Assembly (NCBI RefSeq): GCF_013179735.1
Contig: NZ_JABMEG010000003.1
Location: 1 to 64,000, forward strand
Direction: 5' to 3'
Length of the DNA: 64,000 nucleotides
Source of the DNA: Permianibacter fluminis
GTDB taxonomy: Bacteria; Pseudomonadota; Gammaproteobacteria; Enterobacterales; Permianibacteraceae
The position numbers and the translations under genes were made by a program. This document shows, piece after piece, positions 1-7,999 of the stretch. The notes under the pieces are model-generated. The model was not told the origin of the DNA, did not search any database, and saw only the letters and a program-made list of their open reading frames with translations. Every line of letters begins with the position of its first letter. The first letter of the stretch is position 1.

Positions 1-1687
1 CATGCCAGTCGCGCCACCATGAGCCGGAGTGCTGTTTTGCCTCGGCTTGCCAGAGCAGCGGGTCTTTCGGCAGTTCGTCGTTGGTTTGATAACCGTATTT
101 GTCGCTGCCATCCGGATTGATCACGCCGGCGATATGGCCGGAGCCGCCGAGCACGAAGCGGACCGGGCCGCTGTGCAGCAGCGCGCCTTTGTAGGTCGCT
201 GTCCACAGCGCGATGTGATCCTGTTCAGTCGAGAGAAAGTAGACCGGCGTCTTGATCTTGCGGATATCGATCGGGGTGTCGAGCAGGGTGATGCCGTTAG
301 CATCCTTGAAGCGGTTGTGCAGATACATGTTGCGCAGATAAAAGCTGTGCATCTTGCTTGGCAGGTTGGTCGCGTCGCAGTTCCAGTACAGCAGGTCAAA
401 CGCCATCGGGTTCTTGCCGAGCAGGTAGTTGTTGACCCAGTAACTCCAGATCAAATCGTTTTCGCGTAAGGAATTGAACGCGGTCGCCATGTTGCGACCG
501 TTGAACACGCCTTCTTTTGCCATTTGCGCGTCGAGCAGATCGAGCTGTTGCTCGTCGATGTAAACGCCGATTTCGCCCGGTTCAGAAAAATCGATCAGCG
601 TTGCCATATAAGTAGCGCGGGCAATCGGATTCTTCTTTTTCGGTTGCTGTTCGGCTTGGGCCGCGAAGTAGGCGAGCGTGCTGGCCAGCAGCGTACCGCC
701 GAGGCAATAGCCCATGGCGTTCAGCTCTTTCTCGCCGGTGATTTTCTGCACTGCGGCGATGGCGGCCAGCGTACCGTCGGTCAGGTAATCATCAAAGCCT
801 CTGTCTTTGTGTGCGGCGCCCGGATTGACCCAGGAGATCACAAACACGGTGTGGCCCTGGGCAACGGCCCAGCGCACCAGCGAGTTCTGCGGCCGCAGAT
901 CCAGAATGTAGAACTTGTTGATCCACGGCGGAATGATCAGCAGCGGCCGCTTGTGCACTTTTTCGGTGGTCGGAGTGTATTGAATCAGCTGGATCAAATC
1001 GTTTTGATACACCACGGCGCCCGGCGTTGCCGCGACATTGACGCCCGGCGTGAAGGCATCGAGATCGGTCATTCTGATGTTCAGGCGGCCGCCGCCACGC
1101 ACGGTGTCTTCCAGATAATGAGCAACGCCACGCAGCAGACTCAAGCCTTGCGTGCGCTGCGCTTCGGCCCAGACATCGGGATTGGTCAGCGGAAAATTGC
1201 TTGGTGAAAACGCATTGATCGCTTGCCGGGTGAAAAAGCGCAGCGCTTCGGTTTGTTCACGCTCGCTGATGTTGGTCGGTTGCAGGGCTTTGAACATGTG
1301 CTCGGCGTACATCAGGTAGGTTTCGCGCAGCAGCGTGTAGTAACCCTGATTCCAGTGTTCGCTCTTGAAGCGCTTGTCGGTGCTCGGGTTGGCGCCCGAA
1401 ACCGCACCGCCTGCCGGCGCCATCCGCGCGGCCAGTTGCTGTTGCCAGGCGTTGGCATCGAACGCCTGCAGGCTGGGGTGCTGCGGACCGCGCGCCTGCC
1501 ACAGCGCCCAGCTTTCCTGAAAGCAGCGCGCCCAGATGGCGGCCAGCCGGGCCATGTCCTGGCTGAAGTCGGCGCCGCCTTGGGCGTAAATGGCGATCAG
1601 CTGCTGCCAACTCTTGCTGATCCGGGCCATCAGCTCGGCCTGCTCAGCGGCGGGGTTCAGCTCCGGGGTTGCGGCGTTCGCGCTCAT
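1..1687 (-). CDS. phaC: Class I poly(3-hydroxyalkanoate) synthase, partial at the window edge
   Basis: Polymerises (R)-3-hydroxyacyl-CoA into PHA on the surface of storage granules. Reading leftwards from an ATG at 1687, 562 codons are open to the window edge, so roughly the last 20-30 residues of a normal class I enzyme (about 590) are missing. The lipase-like box GYCLGG carries the nucleophilic Cys at residue 328, and the His of the catalytic triad is expected in the GSGHIAGVINP motif near the C-terminus. An N-terminal region of about 200 residues typical of class I synthases precedes the alpha/beta-hydrolase core. It is divergent from the phasin gene, which fits a PHA locus. No beta-ketothiolase or reductase gene is visible here; they may lie beyond the edge. 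Confidence 0.95.
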   Translation of the reverse strand, partial: MSANAATPELNPAAEQAELMARISKSWQQLIAIYAQGGADFSQDMARLAAIWARCFQESWALWQARGPQHPSLQAFDANAWQQQLAARMAPAGGAVSGANPSTDKRFKSEHWNQGYYTLLRETYLMYAEHMFKALQPTNISEREQTEALRFFTRQAINAFSPSNFPLTNPDVWAEAQRTQGLSLLRGVAHYLEDTVRGGGRLNIRMTDLDAFTPGVNVAATPGAVVYQNDLIQLIQYTPTTEKVHKRPLLIIPPWINKFYILDLRPQNSLVRWAVAQGHTVFVISWVNPGAAHKDRGFDDYLTDGTLAAIAAVQKITGEKELNAMGYCLGGTLLASTLAYFAAQAEQQPKKKNPIARATYMATLIDFSEPGEIGVYIDEQQLDLLDAQMAKEGVFNGRNMATAFNSLRENDLIWSYWVNNYLLGKNPMAFDLLYWNCDATNLPSKMHSFYLRNMYLHNRFKDANGITLLDTPIDIRKIKTPVYFLSTEQDHIALWTATYKGALLHSGPVRFVLGGSGHIAGVINPDGSDKYGYQTNDELPKDPLLWQAEAKQHSGSWWRDWH

Positions 1688-1822
1688 CACGTGGGTCCTT
1701 TTATGCCTGTAATGCGGTTAATCCGGGTCTTGCCGGTGGCGGGACCGGTACTGAGGAAAACGTACCAGTCGAGGCCGGGGCGGCCAGTCAATTGTCGTCT
1801 CACCGTCATGCTGGCAGATTAT

Positions 1823-1837
1823 TGTTGCATTGCAACA
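1823..1837. promoter_or_regulatory. Perfect 15-bp palindrome in the phaC/phasin divergent region
   Basis: TGTTGCA-T-TGCAACA lies between the divergent PHA synthase and phasin genes, 50 bp before the phasin start. A further GCTGCGCCGCAAC stretch follows at 1851. PHA loci are commonly controlled by PhaR, whose described sites are TGC/GCA-type repeats, so this is a plausible operator. That assignment is inference; no phaR gene is in the window. Confidence 0.45.
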
Positions 1838-1887
1838 TCAATCGATCTATGCTGCGCCGCAACATACTGCCAATAGGAGGCAATGCC

Positions 1888-2265
1888 ATGTGGAACAATC
1901 TGTTTAACTCGATCAACGAACAAGGCCGTTCGTTCTACCAGCCGGTGGTGGAGTTTAACCAGCTGGTATTGCGCCAGGCAGAAAAGCTCGGCCAAGCCCA
2001 GCTCGAAAGCTTCAACGCCTACGCCGCACTCGGCCTCAAGCAGCTGCAAGCCGCTGCCAAAGTTGCCGATGCCGAGCAGCTCAAGTCGCTGGCCAGCCAG
2101 CAACTGGAAGTGCTGCAGACCCTGCAAGCCCGGGTGAGCGAAGACGCCAGCAAGTTCGGCGCGCTGATTGAAGAAAACCGCAAGGAAATCACCGGCTTTG
2201 TCGCCGAGCGTTTCCCGGTTGCTGACGTCACTGCCAAACCGGCCAAGGCCAGCAAAGCAGCCTAA
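1888..2265 (+). CDS. phaP: Phasin, PHA granule-associated protein
   Basis: A 125-residue, largely helical, Ala/Gln/Leu-rich protein of the phasin family. Phasins coat PHA granules and control their number and size. The start is the ATG at 1888 because a strong AGGAGG (1875-1880) lies 7 bases upstream; an ATG at 1883 is in another frame. The N-terminus (MWNNLFNSINEQGRSFYQPV) and the amphipathic helices with FNAYAALGLKQLQAAAK match short proteobacterial phasins. The Lys/Ala-rich tail (KPAKASKAA) is typical. It is divergent from the PHA synthase, so one regulatory region can control polymer synthesis and granule coat together. Confidence 0.9.
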   Translation: MWNNLFNSINEQGRSFYQPVVEFNQLVLRQAEKLGQAQLESFNAYAALGLKQLQAAAKVADAEQLKSLASQQLEVLQTLQARVSEDASKFGALIEENRKEITGFVAERFPVADVTAKPAKASKAA

Positions 2266-2445
2266 GCTGTTTTGAGCGGTTGTTATTGAGCGGTTTTATT
2301 GAGTGGCTGTTTTGACCGCTCAGTAAATCGGTAAACCTGTTTGAGCTGATGGCAGCTCCCCCAAGCCGCCATCAGTCAGGCATCGCAGCGATTGTGATGC
2401 CAACCTAATTTTCTGACAGTCTGCGAGAGCAAACCCTTCTCGAAG

Positions 2446-2480
2446 CCCCGGTCGGCGTCATGCCACCGGGGTATTTTTTT
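2446..2480 (+). terminator. Rho-independent terminator after the phasin gene
   Basis: Stem CCCCGGT / ACCGGGG with an internal GGC/GCC extension, followed by TATTTTTTT. It sits about 180 bases after the phasin stop. Confidence 0.8.
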
Positions 2481-2594
2481 GCCCGGCAAAATGCGGGCAC
2501 GTGTCCGCAGCTCGCGGAGAATTCGTGTGAGTCACGCGGCTGCGCAATCGGGCATGTGTGACGGCGTGATTGAGCGGCTGCTTCGCCAATCGAT

Positions 2595-2674
2595 GTAGCC
2601 CGGATGCAATGAAATGGAATCCGGGGAGCGGTTTAGAGGGCTCCCCGGATTCCGCAGCGCTGCATCCGGGCTAC
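2595..2674. repeat. REP-like palindromic element, copy 1
   Basis: An imperfect palindrome bounded by GTAGCCCGGATG and CATCCGGGCTAC, with inner arms GGAATCCGGGGAG and CTCCCCGGATTCC. A second copy is at 5325-5405. The GTAGCCCGGATG end sequence is a widespread gammaproteobacterial REP-type repeat. It occupies the 524-bp gene-free stretch 2266-2789, which otherwise holds only the phasin terminator and the tandem array that follows. Confidence 0.8.
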
Positions 2675-2695
2675 GTTTATTGCCTGTCAGCAGTA

Positions 2696-2781
2696 CCCGG
2701 TCATAAATGCCCGGTCGTAAATGCCCGATCACAAATGTCCGATTACAAAACTGGCACCACAAATACTGGCATCACATATAC
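2696..2781. repeat. Short degenerate tandem arrays (4 x 14 bp, then 2 x 15 bp)
   Basis: Four 14-bp units in a row (2696, 2710, 2724, 2738) follow the pattern CCCGRTCRYAAATG with small changes. Two 15-bp units follow directly (2752 and 2767), pattern TGGCAYCACAWATAC. The array ends 8 bases before the stop codon of the dehydrogenase encoded on the opposite strand. Confidence 0.8.
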
Positions 2782-2789
2782 CGGCTTGC

Positions 2790-3803
2790 TCACTCCGTTA
2801 CCGTCACCACGACCTTGCCATTGGCTGCGCCTGTTTCGAGCCAACGGTAAGCTTGTTCTGCCGTATCGAGCGTGAATCGCGTCGGATCGAGCCGTGGCTT
2901 CAGTGCTCCTTCATCGGCCAAGCGTGCCGCTTCGCGCATGATGCTGCCGTGGTGCTCGCGGTAGCGTCCGGTTTGCAACGGCATCAACGTGAACACGCCG
3001 GAGTAAGTCCCGGCACGGAAAGAAAGCGGCGCCAACGAATGGTTGCCCCAACCCAGGGCGCTGACGACATGGCCGCGATAAGGCCGAACCGCCTGAAAGG
3101 AATCGTCCAGCGTGCTGCCACCCACGGTGTCGAAGATGATGTCGAAGCCTTCGCCTTTGCTGTGACGATCCACGTATTGCGTTACCGATTGCTGCTGGTA
3201 ATCGATAAACGTCGCGCCCAGCTGCTCGATGACATCCTGCTGGCTCGCTTTGCCGGTGGCGAAGACCGTGGCGCCAAACGCGCGGGCAATCTGGATCGCA
3301 ACGTGGCCAATGCCACCCGCGCCGCCATGGATCAAGACCGACATCGCCGGCGCCACGTTTGCGCGGTCCACCAGACCTTCCCAGGCCGTGATGAACACCA
3401 GCGGCAGCGCCGCTGCTTCCCGCATGGACAGCGCGGCCGGTTTGGGCGCGAGCAGCGCCGGATCAACGGCCATGTACTCCGCCAGTGCGCCCTGCACGCC
3501 ACCGACACCGCCGACCATGCCGAACACGTCATCGCCGACACGAAAATCTTTCACGCCTGAACCCACGGCCACGACGGTGCCGGCCATATCCATCGCCAAC
3601 ACCGCTGGCAACGGTTGTTTGGCGTGCGCGGCCTTGCCGGCGCGGATTTTGGTATCCAGTGGGTTAAGGCCCGCTGCACGCACCCGCACCAGCACCTGGT
3701 CATCACCGGGGATGGGGGTCGGCATCCAGTCGATGCGCAGCGGTTGGCCATAGTCGTCCTGAATGGCGGCATGCATGTGGGCGGGGAAAGCGGTGGCAGA
3801 CAT
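2790..3803 (-). CDS. Zinc-type alcohol dehydrogenase / quinone oxidoreductase family protein
   Basis: A 337-residue medium-chain dehydrogenase/reductase. It shows the N-terminal GroES-like fold (AGLNPLDTKIRAG, GMDMAGTVVAVGSGV-like region) and a Rossmann domain with the nucleotide-binding GGAGGIGHVAIQIARAFGA. The cluster of structural-zinc cysteines is absent, which favours the NADPH quinone oxidoreductase subgroup over classical zinc alcohol dehydrogenases. The true substrate is unknown. The ATG at 3803 has GGAG 8 bases upstream. It is divergent from a LysR regulator, which is the usual arrangement for a regulator and its target, so the LysR protein probably controls this gene (inference). 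Confidence 0.88.
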   Translation of the reverse strand: MSATAFPAHMHAAIQDDYGQPLRIDWMPTPIPGDDQVLVRVRAAGLNPLDTKIRAGKAAHAKQPLPAVLAMDMAGTVVAVGSGVKDFRVGDDVFGMVGGVGGVQGALAEYMAVDPALLAPKPAALSMREAAALPLVFITAWEGLVDRANVAPAMSVLIHGGAGGIGHVAIQIARAFGATVFATGKASQQDVIEQLGATFIDYQQQSVTQYVDRHSKGEGFDIIFDTVGGSTLDDSFQAVRPYRGHVVSALGWGNHSLAPLSFRAGTYSGVFTLMPLQTGRYREHHGSIMREAARLADEGALKPRLDPTRFTLDTAEQAYRWLETGAANGKVVVTVTE

Positions 3804-3909
3804 GGGTCAATCTCCAAAGAGGCGAGGTGACTGACAGTAGCGCCAACAAATTTGCGCGAGAAGCGCTATAAATGCATGCATGTCATACGTAAATGTATTG
3901 GTCATCGCA

Positions 3910-4767
3910 ATGCAATGGGGTGATGTCCAAGTCTTTCTCGCGGTGGCACGGACCGGCTCACTGGGCGCGGCCGGCCGGCAGCTCGGTTTGGCCCAACCCA
4001 CCATCGGCCGCCGCATTACCGCGCTGGAACAATCCGTTGCTGCGGTGCTGTTTCAGCGCAGCCATACCGGCCTGATGCTGACGGATGCCGGCGTGTCGGT
4101 GCTCGCTGCGGCCGAACGTATGGAAGAAGAGGCGCTGCATTTCCAGCGCCGGCTTGCTGGGGGCGAACAGGCCTTGTCCGGCCTTATCCGAATCACGGCA
4201 TCCGACTGGTTTGGTCATTACGTGCTGACACCGGCGCTCGCCGAATTTGCCAAACGGCACAATCAAATCGAAATCGAACTGCTTACTGACAGCCGGGCTT
4301 ATGACCTTGCCCGCCGAGAAGCCGATCTCGCGTTCCGGATCACACCATTTGAAGGCCCCGACATCGTTTCGCGACGTTTCCTGCGCATGCACTATGGTTT
4401 GTACGCGGCAGCGGAGGCGGCGCCGCTGCAAGCGCAGGGCGAAGGCGCGCGCGTGATCACAATGAACAGCGCATTCGGTGGCATGCCGGATGTGGAATGG
4501 CTCGCGCGGCATTTGCCACGCGCCAGCGTGGTATTCACCAGCAACAACCGGGAAGTTCAGGCGCGTGCCTGCGCCGATGGCGTCGGGCTCGCGGTGTTAC
4601 CCGTTGCATTAGCGGCGCAACACCCGCAGTTGCAAGCCATCACGCTGACCGAGCCACCACCGTCCCGGCTGACCTGGATTGGCTACCACCAGGATCTGCG
4701 CCGACTGGGCAGGCTCCGGGCATTGCTCGATTTTCTGATTGAGCGGTTCCCGCCGATTGAAGAATAA
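3910..4767 (+). CDS. LysR-family transcriptional regulator
   Basis: The N-terminal winged helix-turn-helix is clear: MQWGDVQVFLAVARTG followed by AAGRQLGLAQPTIGRRITAL. An LysR substrate-binding domain makes up the rest (285 residues). I chose the ATG at 3910 because LysR proteins normally begin at this M-x-W-D-like motif. An in-frame ATG at 3880 would add 10 residues, and neither has a good ribosome site. It is divergent from the dehydrogenase at 2790-3803, its likely target. A remnant of a short-chain dehydrogenase follows directly downstream, so the regulator may once have had two neighbouring targets. Confidence 0.88.
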   Translation: MQWGDVQVFLAVARTGSLGAAGRQLGLAQPTIGRRITALEQSVAAVLFQRSHTGLMLTDAGVSVLAAAERMEEEALHFQRRLAGGEQALSGLIRITASDWFGHYVLTPALAEFAKRHNQIEIELLTDSRAYDLARREADLAFRITPFEGPDIVSRRFLRMHYGLYAAAEAAPLQAQGEGARVITMNSAFGGMPDVEWLARHLPRASVVFTSNNREVQARACADGVGLAVLPVALAAQHPQLQAITLTEPPPSRLTWIGYHQDLRRLGRLRALLDFLIERFPPIEE

Positions 4768-4784
4768 AGCGTGAAGATGGAAGA

Positions 4785-4889
4785 AAGCGGGAAGAGATTG
4801 GCGCTACCGTGCTGCATCTCTCGTCGCCCGAATCCGCCGTCATTGTCGGTGCCGAAATCATCGCCGACGGCAACATGAGTCAGAGCTGA
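4785..4889 (+). pseudogene. 3' remnant of a short-chain dehydrogenase/reductase gene
   Basis: Read in frame to the TGA at 4887-4889, the DNA encodes REEIGATVLHLSSPESAVIV followed by GAEIIADGNMSQS. This matches the usual C-terminus of SDR oxidoreductases (EEIA..VLFLAS.ESSFVTGAEI.VDGG). Only about 34 codons remain; there is no start, Rossmann motif or catalytic Tyr-Lys. It begins just after the LysR stop codon, so a deletion probably joined the regulator to the end of a former SDR gene. Confidence 0.65.
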
Positions 4890-5040
4890 TTTCAAATCAG
4901 TTTGTGCTTGGAAGAAATGATAGATTTCGGCTCATTGTGCCTCTGCCAAGCCTACCGAACTACCTAGCGCCCTCTTCATTCTTGAGTTGAAAACGAAATT
5001 AGGTCAGATTCCAAACCATTCAAAACTTTTAGGTGGCGCC

Positions 5041-5319
5041 ATGAGGCAACGCGAAGTCCAGATCGTCTCCTACTTCTCACTACCAACTGATCTAGCGTCT
5101 GTCATGCGTTCCTGGCCTGAGTTCGTGGAGGGGCAGGAGTACTCCGTTACTCTTCGCTCCGACAGCGGTCCAGTAGAGGTACGACTGCGCGACGACGACG
5201 GCACCTACGTGTCCGTCATTGGGCCCGACGCGGGGCTGCTATATGAGCGGGTACTCGGTGTAGTGATTTATGAACTTTCGAAGCACAGCGACAATCTTAT
5301 GGTGCATCGTGTTTCTTGA
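5041..5319 (+). CDS. Hypothetical protein, 92 residues
   Basis: I do not recognise this protein. The start is the ATG at 5041, preceded by AGGTGG with 4 bases of spacing; a TTG at 4987 would extend it by 18 residues. It is acidic and mixed alpha/beta in character, with no signal peptide or membrane helix. Its base composition is visibly less GC-rich than its neighbours, with codons such as CTA and TTA-type leucines. It lies between an SDR remnant and a REP element, the usual setting of a recently acquired or degrading gene. The pattern QIVSYFSLPTD near the start and a C-terminal YERVLGVVIYEL helix may help remote-homology searches. Confidence 0.55.
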   Translation: MRQREVQIVSYFSLPTDLASVMRSWPEFVEGQEYSVTLRSDSGPVEVRLRDDDGTYVSVIGPDAGLLYERVLGVVIYELSKHSDNLMVHRVS

Positions 5320-5324
5320 TTAAT

Positions 5325-5405
5325 CGTAGCCCGGATGAAATGAAATGGAATCCGGGATGCAGTTCGAAAAGCTCCCGGATTTCGCGTCGCTGCATCCGGG
5401 CTACG
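5325..5405. repeat. REP-like palindromic element, copy 2
   Basis: Same ends (CGTAGCCCGGATG ... CATCCGGGCTACG) and same internal layout as the copy at 2595-2674, with several differences in the inner arms and loop. It starts 5 bases after the stop codon of the 92-residue gene. Confidence 0.8.
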
Positions 5406-5487
5406 TTTGTTCACTGTTTGCGATGAGGCGTTGGCCGTCAGGCATCGTTCAATGCATTTGGTAATTCGCGCGAGCGGTTACCGTCCG

Positions 5488-5730
5488 TTACTTCCCGGCA
5501 CTGCTCAGCACCATATTGACCACGACGATCAGGGTCACGATGAACACAATCACGAAGATCACGCCAAGGGCGATGTAGTCGCCGGGTTTGCCGTGTTGAA
5601 AATCCTGTTGCCGTTTCTTTTCGCTTTGCACGCCGAAGGCGGCGGCGGCGACGCTTTGCAGCATGTTGAGCACGCCCGGGCGCTGAGGTTCTTGTTCGGG
5701 TGTCGGGGTGTTGGCGGGCTGATCGGACAT
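5488..5730 (-). CDS. DUF2970 family small membrane protein
   Basis: An 80-residue protein beginning MSDQPANTPTPEQEPQRPG. It contains the DUF2970 core: NMLQSVAAAAFGVQS, then the conserved DF.HGKPGDYI, then one C-terminal transmembrane helix (LGVIFVIVFIVTLIVVVNMVL). The family is widespread in beta- and gammaproteobacteria and has no known function. The ATG at 5730 gives the normal family length; an in-frame extension to 5811 lacks family similarity. It faces no obvious operon partner. Confidence 0.8.
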   Translation of the reverse strand: MSDQPANTPTPEQEPQRPGVLNMLQSVAAAAFGVQSEKKRQQDFQHGKPGDYIALGVIFVIVFIVTLIVVVNMVLSSAGK

Positions 5731-5856
5731 GGCGGGCTCCGGGGTGTGGATGGGGGCAATGGCGTATTGTCGCCGATTTGGCGTCCGGCTGCCTTCATGG
5801 GCTGCGCGCATCAGGCGGTTTGCGCAAACGCCGGCTAGCTGACGGAAATGCGCGAA

Positions 5857-5886
5857 TAAAAAAGCCGGCTGCTGCCGGCTTTTTTT
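5857..5886 (-). terminator. Rho-independent terminator for the gene at 5917-6168
   Basis: Stem AGCCGGC / GCCGGCT with a TGCT loop, flanked by A and T runs, so it can act on either strand. On the minus strand it lies directly after the small secreted protein gene. Confidence 0.85.
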
Positions 5887-5916
5887 GAAGTCTGATGCGG
5901 TTGGCGGAGAACGGGC

Positions 5917-6168
5917 TCAGCGGACGAACAGTTCGAGAAAATCAACGAAGTGCAGGCTGGGCATTTGGTGTGAGCCGATGGCCCAATCAACCCAGCTGAC
6001 ATCGTCCTTTTTCTTTTTCGGGCACTGGTCCGGGTCTTGCGCCGGATTTTGCTCGGTCTGCGGCGCGACTTGCTGGCCGCCCGGGACCGGATTCTGACAG
6101 CGCTGCTCGGCGGCGAGTACACCAACGGCACTGAGTGCCATGAAGGCCAGTACCAGCAAGCGTTTCAT
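5917..6168 (-). CDS. Small secreted protein of unknown function
   Basis: An 83-residue protein with a standard Sec signal peptide (MKRLLVLAFMALSAVGVLAAE, cleavage after LAA). The mature part is short and polar, with two cysteines (RCQNP and DQCPKKKKDD), so one disulfide could form in the periplasm. The ATG at 6168 is preferred because GGGAGG lies 7 bases upstream; an ATG two codons earlier would be too close to it. I recognise no family. It has its own terminator and appears monocistronic. Confidence 0.65.
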   Translation of the reverse strand: MKRLLVLAFMALSAVGVLAAEQRCQNPVPGGQQVAPQTEQNPAQDPDQCPKKKKDDVSWVDWAIGSHQMPSLHFVDFLELFVR

Positions 6169-6349
6169 TGTCATTCCTCCCATCCGGGGTCGCCGGGACC
6201 GTAGCCTGATTGGCCGCGTCCGTCCGGTTCCTGTGCTTTATGCTGTGCCGACGCAGCGCCTGCGTTTTACGGCACCGGGCATTGTAGGCCGATCGCCGGC
6301 CAATGGATCACGCCGCCGGTCGGCAAAATTACCAAAACAAGCTTACCAG

Positions 6350-7831
6350 TTAACCGCCGACCTGCTGATTGGCTGGGATGTCGGCACCAATGGCCGGCCG
6401 ACCCTGCCGCATCCGGACAATGGCCAGGGCCATTTCCAGCGCCTGTTCGCCGTTGAGGCGGGGGTCGACCAGGCTGTGATAGGCCCGGTCGAGGCCGGCT
6501 TCGTCGAGGCCGCGGGCGCCGCCGATGCACTCGGTCACCGCTTCACCGGTCAACTCAAAATGCACGCCGCCGAGCACCGACCCCTGTTGCCGGTGCAGCG
6601 CAAATGCCTGCTCCAGCTCGCTCAGGATGTCGTCGAAGCGGCGGGTCTTGATACCGCTGGCGGTCAATTGGGTGTTGCCATGCATCGGGTCGCAGACCCA
6701 GAGCACGGGATGCGCGTCCTGCCGGACTGCGTCGATCAGTGCCGGCAGATGCTGCTGGATACGGCTGGCGCCGAAACGGTGAATCAGGGTCAGCCGACCC
6801 GGAATGCGCGCCGGATTGAGCCGCTCACAGAGCGCGCGCAAGCCATCGCCACTGAGCCCGGGGCCGACTTTGACGGCGACCGGATTGGCGATGCCGCGCA
6901 GGTATTCGATATGGGCGCCGTGCAGATCGGCGGTGCGCATGCCAACCCAGGGCAGATGGGTGGAAAAGTTGTACCAGCGGCCCTGCGCGTCCGGATTCAG
7001 GCTGGCTTTGCGGGTCAGCGCCGATTCGTAATGCAGGTGCAACGCTTCGTGGCAGGTGAACACTTCCTGCGCGGGGAAGATGGCAGCAGAAAAGACGGCG
7101 GCAGCAAAACCCGTAGCAGGAAAATCAGGCCTGGCTGCCATTTTATCGAGCCCGCGCTGGCGCGCCGCCGTGCTGATCTCCGCCGCGACGCCGTGGCCAT
7201 TTTCCCGGGCAAATGCCCGGCGCACTTCATCGACGATGTGTTGATAGTCGGCGGCGCGCGGACTCTGCGCCATGAAATCCAGATTCCAGTGCTCGGCTTC
7301 GGCCAGATCGGTAAAGCCGCTTTCGGTCAGCGCCCGAATGTAGTTCAGCGTCAGTGAGGCGAGGCTGTAACCGGTCAGCAAACGCTGCGGATCGGGCGTG
7401 CGCGCGGCCAGCGAAAATTCGGCGTCGTTGATCAAATCGCCGCGATAGCTCGGCAAGGTGATGCCGTCGCGGGTTTCGCTTTCGTCGCTGCGCGGTTTGG
7501 CGTACTGGCCGGCAATGCGACCGACCCGGACGATCGGCACATTCAGGCCGTGCAGCAGCACCAGACTCATCTGCAGCAGGATTTTCAGTTTGCTGGTGAT
7601 GCGTTCGCTGGTGCAGTCGGCAAAACTTTCCGCGCAGTCACCGCCTTGCAACAGAAAGCGTTTGCCGGCGGCGGCATCCGCCAACTGGCTTTGCAGGCGG
7701 TCGATTTCGCTGGTCGTGACCAGCGGCGGCAGTCGGCGCAATTCGGCCGTGGCGCGGCTGAGCGCCGCCGCATCGGGATAGGGCGGAAACTGGCTCAGCG
7801 GCAACGCTTGCCAGGAATCGGGATGCCACAT
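6350..7831 (-). CDS. Class II 3-deoxy-7-phosphoheptulonate (DAHP) synthase
   Basis: Catalyses the first step of the shikimate pathway: phosphoenolpyruvate plus erythrose 4-phosphate to DAHP. The plant-type (class II) family is recognised by LLQGGDCAESF (metal-ligand Cys at residue 66), RVGRIAGQYAKPRS, VKVGPGLSGDGL, CDPMHGNT (metal His at about 384) and GGVHFELTG (metal Glu). At 493 residues it is longer than the usual 440-470. The extra length is an Ala-rich segment at about residues 208-255, just before the conserved FTCHEALHLHYE. It follows the large PilZ gene on the same strand after a 168-base gap that shows no clear signals. Confidence 0.93.
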   Translation of the reverse strand: MWHPDSWQALPLSQFPPYPDAAALSRATAELRRLPPLVTTSEIDRLQSQLADAAAGKRFLLQGGDCAESFADCTSERITSKLKILLQMSLVLLHGLNVPIVRVGRIAGQYAKPRSDESETRDGITLPSYRGDLINDAEFSLAARTPDPQRLLTGYSLASLTLNYIRALTESGFTDLAEAEHWNLDFMAQSPRAADYQHIVDEVRRAFARENGHGVAAEISTAARQRGLDKMAARPDFPATGFAAAVFSAAIFPAQEVFTCHEALHLHYESALTRKASLNPDAQGRWYNFSTHLPWVGMRTADLHGAHIEYLRGIANPVAVKVGPGLSGDGLRALCERLNPARIPGRLTLIHRFGASRIQQHLPALIDAVRQDAHPVLWVCDPMHGNTQLTASGIKTRRFDDILSELEQAFALHRQQGSVLGGVHFELTGEAVTECIGGARGLDEAGLDRAYHSLVDPRLNGEQALEMALAIVRMRQGRPAIGADIPANQQVGG

Positions 7832-7999
7832 GGTTGGGGTCTGCCTGCCGGACCCAGCGGCCGGTCGCGGGTGCGCTCGGTGCGGGGCGTGGGCAGGGCG
7901 TGTCTGAACTGATCAATGGCGCCATCGTACACCGGCTGTCTGGCGCCTGCATGACGACGATCAGTGAAACCGCGGCAACCTCGGCGCTAACGGCAGCGC

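Noticed and set aside
3885-3902. Half-match to the paired-TACGTA element in the LysR leader (ATACGTAAAT then divergence)
   Set aside because: Only the first half-site and linker match (about 13 of 18 positions); could be a weak site, but chance is possible.
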